Below, piece by piece: positions 50,033 through 58,900 of a DNA stretch of 64,000 nt. Source of the stretch: Yinghuangia elevatio (GTDB lineage Bacteria > Actinomycetota > Actinomycetes > Streptomycetales > Streptomycetaceae); the NCBI RefSeq assembly GCF_040649515.1, contig NZ_JBEZFP010000005.1, positions 1 through 64,000 of the forward strand, given 5' to 3'. Numbering within the stretch: position 1 is the first letter of the stretch; each line of letters starts with the position of its first letter. The position numbers were made by a program, and so were the translations under genes. Below the pieces are notes generated by a model, which did no database searches, had not been told where the DNA came from, and was given only the letters and a program-made list of their open reading frames with translations.

Positions 50033-50797
50033 ATGACCTTCGACTACGACGCGGAACTCGTTCGCTACCAGGAACGGCTGTGGGCGGCCGCGGACATCCG
50101 CCCGGACGACCACGTCCTCGACATCGGCTGCGGCGCCGGACAGACCACGCGAGCGGCGGCCCGGGCCGCGGTACGGGGGTCCGCACTCGGCATCGACGTC
50201 TCGGCGCCGATGCTGGAGCAGGCCCGCCGACTGGCGGTCGCCGAAGGGCTCGGCAACGTCGACTTCCTCCAGGGTGACGCCCAGACCCATGCCTTCCCTG
50301 CCGAGCAATTCACCGCCGCTGTAAGCCGGTTCGGCACGATGTTCTTCGCCGACCCCATCGCGGCCTTCGCCAACATCGCGCAAGCCCTGCGCCCGGGTGC
50401 GACGTTCGTCCAGCTGGTCTGGCAGGCCCGCGAGCACCAGGAGTGGAGCACGGCAATCCGTACGGCGCTCTGCGGCAGTCACACGCCCTCACCGTCGGCC
50501 GACACGGCCTTCACCCTCGCCGATCCGGAGTCGGTCGCCGGTACCTTGACCGCGGCGGGGTTCACCGCGGTGAACGTCGTCGACGTACGCGAGCCCGTGT
50601 ACTACGGCGAGGACGCCGCGGAGGCACGTGTCGCAGTACTCCAACTACTGGTCGCACAAGAGCTACTGGCCGGCCGAGACGCCGCCTCCACCGACCGGGC
50701 ACTCGACCACCTCGACGCGACCCTGGCCGCCCACGACACCGGCAGCGGAGTGTGGTTCGACTCCAGGGCCTGGCTGGTCACCGCCCGCCGAGCCTGA
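50033..50797 (+). CDS. Class I SAM-dependent methyltransferase
   Basis: This 254-aa protein starts at ATG 50033 with GAGGGG upstream. The SAM-binding motif I is HVLDIGCGAGQTTRAAAR (about 24-41), followed by GIDVSAPMLEQARRLA and VDFLQGDAQTHAFP. It fits the methyltransf_11/25 group acting on small molecules. Its 3' end overlaps the convergent DUF397 gene by 20 bases. It is presumably cotranscribed with the LLM oxidoreductase. Confidence 0.88.
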   Translation: MTFDYDAELVRYQERLWAAADIRPDDHVLDIGCGAGQTTRAAARAAVRGSALGIDVSAPMLEQARRLAVAEGLGNVDFLQGDAQTHAFPAEQFTAAVSRFGTMFFADPIAAFANIAQALRPGATFVQLVWQAREHQEWSTAIRTALCGSHTPSPSADTAFTLADPESVAGTLTAAGFTAVNVVDVREPVYYGEDAAEARVAVLQLLVAQELLAGRDAASTDRALDHLDATLAAHDTGSGVWFDSRAWLVTARRA

Positions 50798-50960
50798 GGA
50801 ACTGCCGCCACGCATCAGGCCCGAGGGCAAGCTGCGGCCCCGACACGCGCTTGGAGTCGCGTACCAGCACCTGTCCAGCAGCCTCCGCAGCCTCGACACA
50901 CGTCGCCGCGCCGGTGTCAGAGTGGCTGCTCCGCGTCCACCGTCGCCTATCTGCCGCCAT
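50778..50960 (-). CDS. DUF397 small protein
   Basis: This protein is 60 aa from ATG 50960, sharing one base with the stop of the HTH gene (TGATG). It matches DUF397: RRRWTRSSHSDTGAATCVEA then VLVRDSKRVSGPQLALGPDAWRQF. In Streptomyces such proteins pair with HTH/DUF5753 regulators (WhiJ/BldB-type loci; SCO4441/SCO4442 is described as toxin-antitoxin-like). The tail overlaps the end of the methyltransferase gene on the other strand. Confidence 0.87.
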   Translation of the reverse strand: MAADRRRWTRSSHSDTGAATCVEAAEAAGQVLVRDSKRVSGPQLALGPDAWRQFLRLGGR

Positions 50961-51811
50961 CAACACTCCAGAACATCCCGAGCCGCTTCGCGCAGCAACG
51001 TCAACGTGTCGGCCGGGCTCAATGCTGCCGCGCGAAAATGCTCGAAGCCAGTCCGAAACCGCTCAACCTCGGACGACTTCTCCAGATACAGCTCCCCGAC
51101 GCTGTTTTCCACCATCACCACATCGTGATCCAGCTGATCCGGGAATGACAGGATCACGAACGGCCAGCCCATGGACGGATAGGCTCCTGCCGCGAACGGC
51201 AGGACCTGGATGGTCACTGCAGGGAGCCGCGCCATGGCGATCAGGTGATCCAACTGGCGCACCATGACATCGCTACCGCCGACCGGTCGCCGGACTGCCG
51301 CCTCGTCCAGCACAGCCCAGAACGCGAGTCCGGGCGCCCCGAGCCGCTCCTGCCGCCGCATGCGTGCGGCCGTGCGCCGGGCAACCTCCGCCTCCTCGAC
51401 CACGAGACCGGTTCCGATGACGGCCTGGGCGTACTCCTCGATCTGCAGGAGCCCTGGAACCGTCAGCGTCTGGTAGTTGCAGATGGATGACGCCTCGGAC
51501 TCCAGCCCGATGTAGGGCCCGGGCAGCAAGTCGCTGTAGGCACTCCACCAACCACGACGCCGGGCCTCACGCGCAAGTTCCATGGTTGCCTCACGCTGCC
51601 GTTTGTCGGTCACCCCGTAGATGTCCATCAAGTCGCGCGCATCGCGCAGGCTCACTCCTCGATGGCCGGTTTCAATCCGACTGATCTTCGATGCGGAGAC
51701 GAGCAGACGTTCCGCCACCTCCTCGCAGGTCAGACCCGCGGCTTCGCGCATGCGCCGAAACTCCGCCGCCAGGCGCTTCTTTCGCAGGGTGGGTCCGGGC
51801 TCGGTGCTCAT
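50960..51811 (-). CDS. XRE-family HTH regulator with DUF5753 domain
   Basis: This protein is 283 aa from ATG 51811 after GGAGGCGCG. The N-terminal XRE helix-turn-helix (EEVAERLLVSASKISRIETG, about 28-47) is followed by the DUF5753 domain (ARRRGWWSAYSDLLPGPYIG, LQIEEYAQAVIGTGL, HLIAMARLPAVTIQVLPFAAGA). This combination is widespread in streptomycetes, where members influence development and antibiotic production. The DUF397 gene follows with a stop/start overlap and an RsbW-like ATPase gene is divergent, completing the usual trio. Confidence 0.92.
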   Translation of the reverse strand: MSTEPGPTLRKKRLAAEFRRMREAAGLTCEEVAERLLVSASKISRIETGHRGVSLRDARDLMDIYGVTDKRQREATMELAREARRRGWWSAYSDLLPGPYIGLESEASSICNYQTLTVPGLLQIEEYAQAVIGTGLVVEEAEVARRTAARMRRQERLGAPGLAFWAVLDEAAVRRPVGGSDVMVRQLDHLIAMARLPAVTIQVLPFAAGAYPSMGWPFVILSFPDQLDHDVVMVENSVGELYLEKSSEVERFRTGFEHFRAAALSPADTLTLLREAARDVLEC

Positions 51812-51849
51812 CGCGCCTCCAGATGGCATTTGCCGATTCGTGTTGCCGT

Positions 51850-51877
51850 TTGGCTCGAAGCGATGCCACCCTAGCGT
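51850..51877 (+). promoter_or_regulatory. Promoter of the RsbW-like ATPase gene
   Basis: TTGGCT (51850-51855), a 16-base spacer and TAGCGT (51872-51877) precede the ATG at 51921. The flanking TGGCAT/ATGCCA inverted arms (about 51822-51868) could bind the divergent HTH protein. Confidence 0.4.
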
Positions 51878-51920
51878 GAGCAAACAACTACAGTCCGAGG
51901 TTTTCGCGAAAGGGGCGCTC

Positions 51921-52319
51921 ATGCACCCGCGCCAGACGGCGATCTACTGCCGCCTCGCCCACACGCTCCCGGCGGAGCCGATCGCCGCACGCGAAGCCCG
52001 TTCTCACGTACGCCAGTTCCTCACCTGTCACGGCCTCGCCGACCTGGCGGACGACGCGACGCTCCTCGCGTCCGAACTCGTCAGCAACGCGCTCCGTCAC
52101 GCATGCGGCAAGCCCGAACTCCGCATCTCACTCTCCTCGGACGTACTCCGCCTCGAAGTGGTGGACGGTGGACCGGGCTTCCCGAGCCCCCGTACCGCCG
52201 AAGACGGGGACACCGACGGCCGCGGGCTCTGGCTCGTCGACCGCATGGCCGCCCACTGGGGCTTCAACCGCGCCAACAGCATCAAGTCGGTCTGGTGCGA
52301 ACTCGCCATCCCCGCCTGA
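51921..52319 (+). CDS. RsbW/SpoIIAB-like ATP-binding protein
   Basis: This protein is 132 aa from ATG 51921 after GAAAGGGG. It has the GHKL ATPase boxes: LLASELVSNALRHA (N box), LRLEVVDGGPGFP (G1 box) and GRGLWLVDRMA (G2 box). These small kinases act as anti-sigma factors or in abaA/whiJ-type regulatory loci. It is divergent from the HTH-DUF5753/DUF397 pair. No anti-anti-sigma or sigma gene lies close by, so its partner is not known. Confidence 0.9.
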   Translation: MHPRQTAIYCRLAHTLPAEPIAAREARSHVRQFLTCHGLADLADDATLLASELVSNALRHACGKPELRISLSSDVLRLEVVDGGPGFPSPRTAEDGDTDGRGLWLVDRMAAHWGFNRANSIKSVWCELAIPA

Positions 52320-52715
52320 AAAAACCTGCTACCCCACCTCAGCGCGTACGGCGCCAAGTTCGGGCGAGTCGATGCACGGACAAGGCGGCGCGGCAACGCA
52401 GCCGCCACCCCAAAGCCCGCAACCGCCATTGCCCCCCGCATGTGACCGCTCCCCGTGATCCGCACCCACCCAGCGCACCGGAGTCGGCACCCAAAGGCGA
52501 CGGGAAGGTCCCCACAAGCAGGCGGTTCATTCATCGGGACATTGTCATATTCACACTGGTACGACTCGACCGTGTCCTCGTCGGGCCGTCGTCCACCACT
52601 CGCACGGCGTACGGCTCGCTGTCCGCCAACGCGCCGTGCTCGTCGCGCACGCTACGGTGCATCGAGCGTTTCACTGCCTTCCTCCAAGGAAATGTGGAGT
52701 CGGGAGGACGGTGTC
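52320..52715. other. Gap downstream of the RsbW-like gene
   Basis: No gene or clear hairpin was seen in 52320-52715. The translations of the open frames here are Arg/Pro-rich and lack codon bias. It probably contains the upstream sequence of the broken gene that begins at 52716. Confidence 0.45.
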
Positions 52716-53084
52716 ATGACGTGTGATTCCCAATACAGTCCACGGAATCCTGGCCAGCCGCACGGTCTCAGCGAGGCAGACTTGAAGAGCGTTTCACAAG
52801 CGCTCATGTGAAACGGACGGGCCCGGCTGAACAGGCGCACGTCCGACGGGTGCGGGCAGGCGTGCGCTCAGTTTTGGGGGCACCGTTGCATCTTCTGGCT
52901 GGGGCGCAAGCGGCTCGGCCCGAACGGCTACGACTGGACGCGGGTGTCCGCGCGGGGAGAACTCATCAAGGCCACGTACTACTACATCGGCTTCCAGTGG
53001 AACGGCACCGACGCGGGGTCGCGGGTCTGCGTCGACAACCACGACCTCCAGGCGTACCGGCAACGCGGCGACGGGGCCCGGTGA
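52716..53084 (+). pseudogene. Small gene interrupted by an in-frame TGA
   Basis: ATG 52716 has a strong ribosome site (GGGAGGAC). The frame runs 31 codons (MTCDSQYSPRNPGQPHGLSE...) to TGA 52809-52811. The same frame then stays open to TGA 53082 with strong codon bias and a protein-like translation (GCGQACAQFWGHRCIFWLGR, ATYYYIGFQWNG, SRVCVDNHDLQAY). The start signal and the better-looking half are thus separated by one nonsense codon, or by compensating shifts. The Cys/Trp-rich second half suggests a small secreted-like protein, but no family was recognised and no signal peptide remains. Confidence 0.45.
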
Positions 53085-53211
53085 CGCTCTAGGCACAGCC
53101 GAGACACAGGAACGGACGTGGGAAAACGTTCGTGAGTGCGGTGGGATTGGCTCTACCCGGGGCCAGACCTTCAGTTGCTTTCGCGCCAACCGAAAACGCG
53201 AAGGATGCCGC

Positions 53212-54444
53212 ATGTACGACGTCATCGTCGTCGGTGCCCGCTGCGCGGGGTCGCCGACCGCCATGCTCCTCGCCCGGCGGGGCCACCGAGTCCTCGTGCT
53301 CGACCGCGCGTCGTTCCCCAGCGACACCGTCTCGACCCACTACATCCACCAATCCGGACTCACCCGCCTCCGCGACTGGGGGCTCCTGGGCGAGTTGGCG
53401 GCCACGAACGCACCCGCCATCCGCCGGGCCAACTTCGCCTACCGCGACATCGAGTTGAGCGGGTTCGCGGATCCCGTCGACGGAATCGACACCGGGTACG
53501 CCCCGCGTCGCGCGGTGCTCGACCAGATCCTGGTGAACGCCGCGCGACGCGCCGGTGCCGAGGTCGTCGAAGGGTTCGGCGTCTCCGACCTGGTCTTCTC
53601 CGAAGGGCGCGTGGTCGGCGTACGCGGCCGCGAACGCGGTGGTCCGGAACGGGAGTTCCGCGCCGACATCGTCATCGGGGCGGACGGCTGCCGTTCAATC
53701 GTCGCGAAGCGGACCCGGGCCGAGCCGTACAAGGTGGTGCCCGCGACCGGGGTCAACTACTACGCCTACCACAGCGGTTTGGACTGGGCGCTGGAACACC
53801 GGGTCGGCTTCAACGAGATCTGGTGCGGGGGTTGGCCCACGAACGACGGGCTCACCGTGCTCGCGGTCATTTGCGGCAAAAACCGCTTCAAGGAGTTCCG
53901 CCAGGATGTCGAGGCGAACTTCCAGGCGACGTTCGACGAGATCCATCCGGAACTCGGCGCGCAACTGCGGGACCAGGGCAAGCGCGAGGGCGACTTCGTG
54001 GCGATGCCGCACGCGGACAACTACTACCGCCACCCCTGGGGGCCGGGCTGGGCCCTCGTCGGCGACGCCGGCTACCACAAGGACCCGTACCCGGGGTTCG
54101 GCATCACCGACGCCTTCATGCACAGCGAGATCCTGGCGGAGCGTCTGCACCAAGCCCTGTCCGGAGAACGCCCGATGGACAGCGCGCTCGCCGAGTACCA
54201 CAAGCTCCGCGACGAAACGAGCGCGAGCAACTACGAGTTCACCACCAAGCTCAGCGCATTCGGCGAGCTCTCCCCGCGCCTCCGCGCGGTGTTCGGTGCA
54301 ATCCGCCGAAGCCCGGAGTGGACGACGAAGCTGTTCGGCCTGTTCGCCGGCGGCGTCGAGCACCACGAGATCTTCTCCCGACAGGCTGTCGAGCGCCTCT
54401 ACGACGACACGGGAGTGCCTCCGCACGAACGCGTGTACGGCTAG
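53212..54444 (+). CDS. FAD-dependent oxidoreductase (PHBH/geranylgeranyl reductase-like)
   Basis: This 410-aa flavoprotein starts at ATG 53212 with AAGGA upstream. It begins MYDVIVVGARCAGSPTAMLL (FAD-binding glycine motif), followed by VLVLDRASFPSDTVSTHYIH. The DG motif is DIVIGADGCRSIVAKR (about 157-172) and the second FAD contact is LVGDAGYHKDPYPGFGITDA (about 281-300). It fits aromatic-ring monooxygenases or geranylgeranyl-reductase-like enzymes, which sequence alone cannot separate. It stands alone, convergent with the amidase. Confidence 0.88.
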   Translation: MYDVIVVGARCAGSPTAMLLARRGHRVLVLDRASFPSDTVSTHYIHQSGLTRLRDWGLLGELAATNAPAIRRANFAYRDIELSGFADPVDGIDTGYAPRRAVLDQILVNAARRAGAEVVEGFGVSDLVFSEGRVVGVRGRERGGPEREFRADIVIGADGCRSIVAKRTRAEPYKVVPATGVNYYAYHSGLDWALEHRVGFNEIWCGGWPTNDGLTVLAVICGKNRFKEFRQDVEANFQATFDEIHPELGAQLRDQGKREGDFVAMPHADNYYRHPWGPGWALVGDAGYHKDPYPGFGITDAFMHSEILAERLHQALSGERPMDSALAEYHKLRDETSASNYEFTTKLSAFGELSPRLRAVFGAIRRSPEWTTKLFGLFAGGVEHHEIFSRQAVERLYDDTGVPPHERVYG

Positions 54445-54524
54445 ACGTACGAGGCCATGACGCCTGGTGCGCTTGCGCAACGGGGCCCCGCCCTTCGTCC
54501 TCGCCGGGTACCCCGCACGACGCG

Positions 54525-55976
54525 CTACATCGGTGGCTGGAAGCCGCCGATCCGCGGTTCGAGCAGTTCGGCCAACCTCAGTGTGGTGCGGTCCTCGTAC
54601 ATCGGTCCTATGAGCTGTACTCCCACCGGCAGACCCTCGGGGGACCGACCCGCGGGTATCGCGGTGGCGGGCAGGCCCGACATGGTGGGCAGACCGGCCC
54701 AGACGAGCTGGTCGAAGTACGGGTACTCGACGCCGTCGATGTCGAGCCGGCGTTCCAGCAGATCAGGGTTGTGGTCGTGCGGGAACGCCGGAGTAGGTGT
54801 GATCGGACAAACAACGGCGTCGAACTCGGCGAACAGCTCCCGCCAGCCGTGACGGTGGAGTTCGCGACGGGTGTTCACCGCGATCCAGTCGCGGTGGGTC
54901 AACACCATCCCGCGCAGCCGCGCCGCATCAAGGCTCCGGTCGTCCGCGCTCAGTCCGGCGGCGCGGGTCCGGAGCTGCTCGTACGCTTCGACGGGAAAAC
55001 GTGCGACGGAGCCCGAGAACAGCAACTGCGTGTAGAGCGTTCCGGATTCGGCGAGGTCGGGAAGCAGCGGACTGTGCCGTTCGACGTGGGCGCCACCGTC
55101 GGCCAGCGCGTCGGCCACCCGGTTCACGCCGGCCCGCACGGCGGCCCCGGTCGGAATGAGCGGATGCTCGTCGAGGACCAACACCCGGAAATCGCTCAGC
55201 CGTTCATGGCGCGCGGGCGGCAACGTCACGCGGTACGCCACCCCGGACGTCATCGGGTCCGGTCCGGCCATGACGTCGAGCAAGAGCGTGAGGTCGCCGG
55301 CGGTGCGCGCCATCGGACCGACGACGGCGAGATCGAGGTCGACCGGCAGCGCCGGGTCGGACGGCGGAACCATGCCGCGGTTCGCGGCCAGCCCGAGTGT
55401 CGGCTTGTGCGCGTGGACACCGCAGAAGTGCGCGGGGGTGCGCAGCGAACCGGCGAGGTCGGAGCCGATGGACAATGCGCCGAAGCCGCACGCCAGGGCC
55501 GCCGCCGATCCACCGGAGGACCCGCCCGCGGTACGAGCGTGGTCCCACGGGTTGTTGGTGGTGCCGTAGATGTCGTTGAAGCTCTGGATGTCTTGTAGCC
55601 CCAACGGCACATTGGTCTTGCCGAGCACCACCGCGCCGGCGGCCTTGAGCCGCGACACCTGCACCGCGTCCTCGGCCGGTACGAAGTCCCGGTACTGCGG
55701 CATGCCCCAGGTCGTGGGCAGCCCGGCCATGTTGTAGGACTCCTTGACGGTCACCGGAATCCCCAGAAGCGGCCGATCCTCGCCCCGCTCGAACACCTCA
55801 TCCGCAAGTCGCGCAGCCACCCGGGCCCGATCGAAGTCAGGCACACAGATCGCGTTGACCACTCCCTCATCCCGCTCGATTCCAGCGATCGCCGCCTCGG
55901 TCAATTCCACCGAGGACACCTCACCAACGCGCAATGCCGCCGCCATCTCTCCGGCGGACCGAAAGTTCCAATCCAT
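54525..55976 (-). CDS. Amidase (amidase signature family)
   Basis: This protein is 483 aa from ATG 55976 (MDWNFRSAGEM); the frame is open further but without family similarity. The Ser-cis-Ser-Lys catalytic triad can be placed: Lys in GIPVTVKESYN (about 79), cis-Ser in AGGSSGGSAAAL and nucleophile Ser in GSDLAGSLRTPA (about 175-182). The enzyme hydrolyses amides to acids and ammonia; the substrate is not clear. No ribosome site is close to the start, so translation may be leaderless. Confidence 0.9.
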   Translation of the reverse strand: MDWNFRSAGEMAAALRVGEVSSVELTEAAIAGIERDEGVVNAICVPDFDRARVAARLADEVFERGEDRPLLGIPVTVKESYNMAGLPTTWGMPQYRDFVPAEDAVQVSRLKAAGAVVLGKTNVPLGLQDIQSFNDIYGTTNNPWDHARTAGGSSGGSAAALACGFGALSIGSDLAGSLRTPAHFCGVHAHKPTLGLAANRGMVPPSDPALPVDLDLAVVGPMARTAGDLTLLLDVMAGPDPMTSGVAYRVTLPPARHERLSDFRVLVLDEHPLIPTGAAVRAGVNRVADALADGGAHVERHSPLLPDLAESGTLYTQLLFSGSVARFPVEAYEQLRTRAAGLSADDRSLDAARLRGMVLTHRDWIAVNTRRELHRHGWRELFAEFDAVVCPITPTPAFPHDHNPDLLERRLDIDGVEYPYFDQLVWAGLPTMSGLPATAIPAGRSPEGLPVGVQLIGPMYEDRTTLRLAELLEPRIGGFQPPM

Positions 55977-56406
55977 GAATCGGACGCTAACTGACCACCT
56001 CAGGAGCCATAAAACCGCAATTTCCGCAACGCCAGAGTCCGCGAGCAGTCGTCCAACGGGGGTCACGGAAATGTCAGCCCATTTTCACCGCCGCTGACGC
56101 CATCACCACGCCACCGCTACCACCAGTGGCCGCACCTCACGTTCGTCCAGTCTTCTCCGACTCGAGCCGCAATGCCGCGACCGCCGCGGCCGCCGCGGCC
56201 GGCCTTGGCGGTAAGGGCGAATCTGCGTGCCCTCGCTGACGACGGGAAAGCCCCTCGCAGACTTACGAGTTCCCTCCCCGACCCGCCGTTCCCGCCCATC
56301 GGCGCCGTCCAGGAGTTCCGCGTGGGCGGCAGGGAGGAGGTGCCCGCAGGCCCTGGCGGTGCGGACGGCACAATGGCGCGGGTCGAGAGACGGGGTTGGG
56401 GAGCCG
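55977..56406. other. Divergent gap, amidase / EEP-LamG gene
   Basis: No gene was supported in 55977-56406. It is AT-richer near 55990-56040, as a promoter would be. A CCGCGGCCGCCGCGGCCGG inverted repeat lies near 56182-56200. The long minus-strand frames are low-complexity and biased like shadows. Confidence 0.45.
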
Positions 56407-58003
56407 ATGACGAAGTTTCGCCGGATACCGGTGGTTGGACGCGTATGGGTTGCGGTGACGAGTGCCGTCTTCGGCATGGTGTTGTCCCTACTCGTGGCGC
56501 CGACCGCGGCCGCACACGACGGCATGGACCGCGTGTCGGTTCGGGCGATGACGTGGAATGTCTGCGAAGAGGCCGGTGTGGCGAGTCCTACGGACGCCGG
56601 ATACTGCCCGTATCGCAACGAGCCGCAACGCAAAGTGGAGGCGATAGCCGAGGTCGTGGCGGCTCGGTCGCTCAACACGGTGCTACTCCAGGAGATCTGC
56701 TGGGGTGCCCCCAACAGCGCACTCGAACTCCTCAAGCAACAGCTGGGCCCTCAATGGAAGTTCGTGACCGCGGTGAGCAGTCGCCCGGACGGCGGTTCGC
56801 ACTGTCGCGGCGCCTTGACCGGTACGTTGGGCATCGCCATCGGGGTCAAGGGCAACTTCGTGGACCCGGCTCCTGCACCCGTTGAGCTGCCCATCCCGGG
56901 CGAGTTGGCGTTGGAGAGGTCGCCGATTCTGTGCGCCGACGTTGTGGGCTGGACCGACACGGTGTGCACGACCCACCTCAACAACAGTCCGGGCGCCGAC
57001 CACGCGGGGCAGGTGCTGGCGGTGCGCAATGTGGTCGCCGCGCTGCGCACCGGGGGGGCGCGGGGTGGTCCTGGGCGGCGACTTCAACACCAGTCGACCG
57101 GAACTCCTGGCTCCGATCGCCCAGATCGCCCGCGAATGCGACGGGCGCTCCTACGCACCCGGTGACGCCTCGCAGGAGGTGACCCACTACACCTATGTGA
57201 CCGCCCCAGGACCGGCATACGGCACGTACACCAGCAGCAAGTTGGACTACCTGTACTCGACCGACGACTTCACCGGGTGCGACTCGTGGACCCAGAAGGC
57301 GGACCAGGCCGACTACCGCGCCACGACCGTCCCGACCGGCGTGTCCGACCACGCGCCGTTGTACGGCTACACCTGCGGCGGCCCCCGCCTGTCCTGGGAC
57401 ATGCACGGGTCCGTGGACGGCGTCGTGGCCGACTGCTCCGCGTACGACAACAACGGATCGACGCTGGGCGCGGTCGAGTGGTCTGCCGCGGACGGAGGCG
57501 CGGCCGTTTTCGGCGGCACCGGGCACCTCGCCACCCCGACCCCGCCTGTCGACAGCAGGCTGAGCCTGTCGGTGACGGCGTGGGTGAAGATCGCGGCGAA
57601 TGCGCCTACGGGGGCGATCGCGGCGCTGGACGGATCGCGGATCAGCGGCTTCATCCTGTGGTACGAAGCCGACGGCGCCACCTGGCGCTTCGGCATGCCG
57701 GTAGCCGATGCGGACGGCTGGAACGTGGACCGGGTCATCCCGACCGTCCCCGCCGTTGCCGGGAAGTGGACGCACCTGGTCGCAACCTACGACGCCGTCT
57801 CCGGGCAAATGGCCCTGTACGCCGACGGGGCCCTGCTGGGCACCGCACAGCACACGTCCGTCTGGAAAGCCGCAGGGGCGTTCACCGTCGGCCGAGACCT
57901 GGTCAACGGACGACCGAACGCCTTCTTCCACGGTTCGATTCGCGACGTACGGCTCTACGACTACCCCCTTGCCCCGGCGCAGGCTGCCGATCCGACGCTG
58001 TAG
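56407..58003 (+). pseudogene. Secreted endonuclease/exonuclease/phosphatase with LamG domain, frameshifted in a G7 run
   Basis: ATG 56407 follows TTGGGGAG and encodes a signal peptide (VAVTSAVFGMVLSLLVAPTAAA). The EEP nuclease/phosphatase domain (RAMTWNVCEEAG, LLQEICW) follows. The frame fails at 57052-57058, a run of seven Gs; removing one G restores reading into RGVVLGGDFNTSRPE, the SDHAPLYGY active-site end and a C-terminal LamG/concanavalin-like domain (about 350-530). The restored protein would be about 531 aa. All expected EEP motifs are present across the two frames, so decay is recent, or the shift is a homopolymer sequencing error or a slippage switch. Confidence 0.82.
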
Positions 58004-58010
58004 TGGGTTG

Positions 58011-58044
58011 TCGCCGACACGGCGGCGGGCCGCCGTGTCGGCGA
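58011..58044 (+). terminator. Terminator of the EEP-LamG gene
   Basis: TCGCCGACACGGCGG (58011-58025) and its exact complement (58030-58044) form a 15-bp stem with a 4-base loop, 7 bases beyond the stop codon. Confidence 0.85.
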
Positions 58045-58226
58045 TCATGGAACGGCCCTGGTCTAGCGGTCCTCATCGAACTGCCCACCCGCCGGGGGCA
58101 CCCGCGCGCGGCCGTCGCCGGTGGCCGCGCTTTCGACGAGGCAGGTCGCCCGTGCGCATGGTTGGCTCAGAATTGGCCCTGAGCGAACACAAGGTCGTCG
58201 AGGTCATTCGTAGGCATAGTAAGACC

Positions 58227-58664
58227 ATGTCGAACCATGACTTGAGCCCTGATTTGTCGGAAAGCCTGCGCAACGCCGAGCGGCGGCTGCAAGCCGCCCA
58301 GCTGGCATCGAATGTCCAAGAACTGACGGAGTTGATCGACGACGCGGCCTGGTTCACCGGGCCAGACGGGAATATTTACACCAAACAGGATGACTTGGAT
58401 GCACACAAATCCGGTCACCAGGTGTTGAGCCGCGTCGATGAGGAGGAGCTGCGGGTCCTGGCCACATCGGACCTGGGGGTCACCTGGTTCCTCGGAGTGT
58501 TGGAGGGTGTGTTCGGCGGTCAGCCGATGGTCGCCCGCCTGCGTTATACGCGGACCTGGGTCCGTGGCGAGTCGGGGGATTGGAAGATCATCGCGGCGCA
58601 CGCGGTGCTGGTTCCTGACGGCGGGGATGCGGACGTGAAGGTGGATCAGGAAGCGCCTCAGTAG
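58227..58664 (+). CDS. NTF2-like (DUF4440-type) protein
   Basis: This protein is 145 aa from ATG 58227; an upstream ATG at 58158 in the same frame is possible. The sequence LRNAERRLQAAQLASNVQEL (about 12-31), then AAWFTGPDGNIYTKQDDLDAH, MVARLRYTRTWVR and WKIIAAHAVLV, follows the helix-sheet order of SnoaL/DUF4440 folds. These small alpha+beta barrels act as isomerases, hydrolases or binding proteins; no catalytic assignment can be made. A perfect hairpin follows the gene. Confidence 0.8.
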   Translation: MSNHDLSPDLSESLRNAERRLQAAQLASNVQELTELIDDAAWFTGPDGNIYTKQDDLDAHKSGHQVLSRVDEEELRVLATSDLGVTWFLGVLEGVFGGQPMVARLRYTRTWVRGESGDWKIIAAHAVLVPDGGDADVKVDQEAPQ

Positions 58665-58680
58665 TTCTTGAGATCTGCCT

Positions 58681-58708
58681 GGCCCGCGGTTCTGCGGAGC
58701 CGCGGGCC
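58681..58708 (+). terminator. Terminator of the DUF4440-type gene
   Basis: GGCCCGCGG (58681-58689) pairs perfectly with CCGCGGGCC (58700-58708), 17 bases after the stop codon. Confidence 0.75.
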
Positions 58709-58873
58709 GGCTGTTGGACGTTATGGACGGCTCGGAGATGAGGACGGCCGCGGCGTCGAACCCCGGTTTGCTCGGCGTGGTCATGGCGGATCTGTTCGCA
58801 GGCGGTGGGGTCACGGCGCGCCGAGGCGGGGGGGGTCGGCGCCGGGGGCCGGATGGGCTCGGGGGTGTAAATA

Positions 58874-58892
58874 GTTAACTGAGTCCATTAAC
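58874..58892 (+). promoter_or_regulatory. Operator-like palindrome at the nitroreductase start
   Basis: GTTAACTGAGTCCATTAAC has matching GTTAA/TTAAC arms and an inner GA/TC pair. It ends 8 bases before the ATG at 58901, in an AT-rich patch of very GC-rich DNA, where it would block initiation. Confidence 0.5.
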
Positions 58893-58900
58893 GTTCGGCC

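Noticed and set aside
56103..56735. Minus-strand 210-aa frame between amidase and EEP gene
   Set aside because: It overlaps the signal-peptide and nuclease region of the plus-strand gene and its translation is low-complexity.
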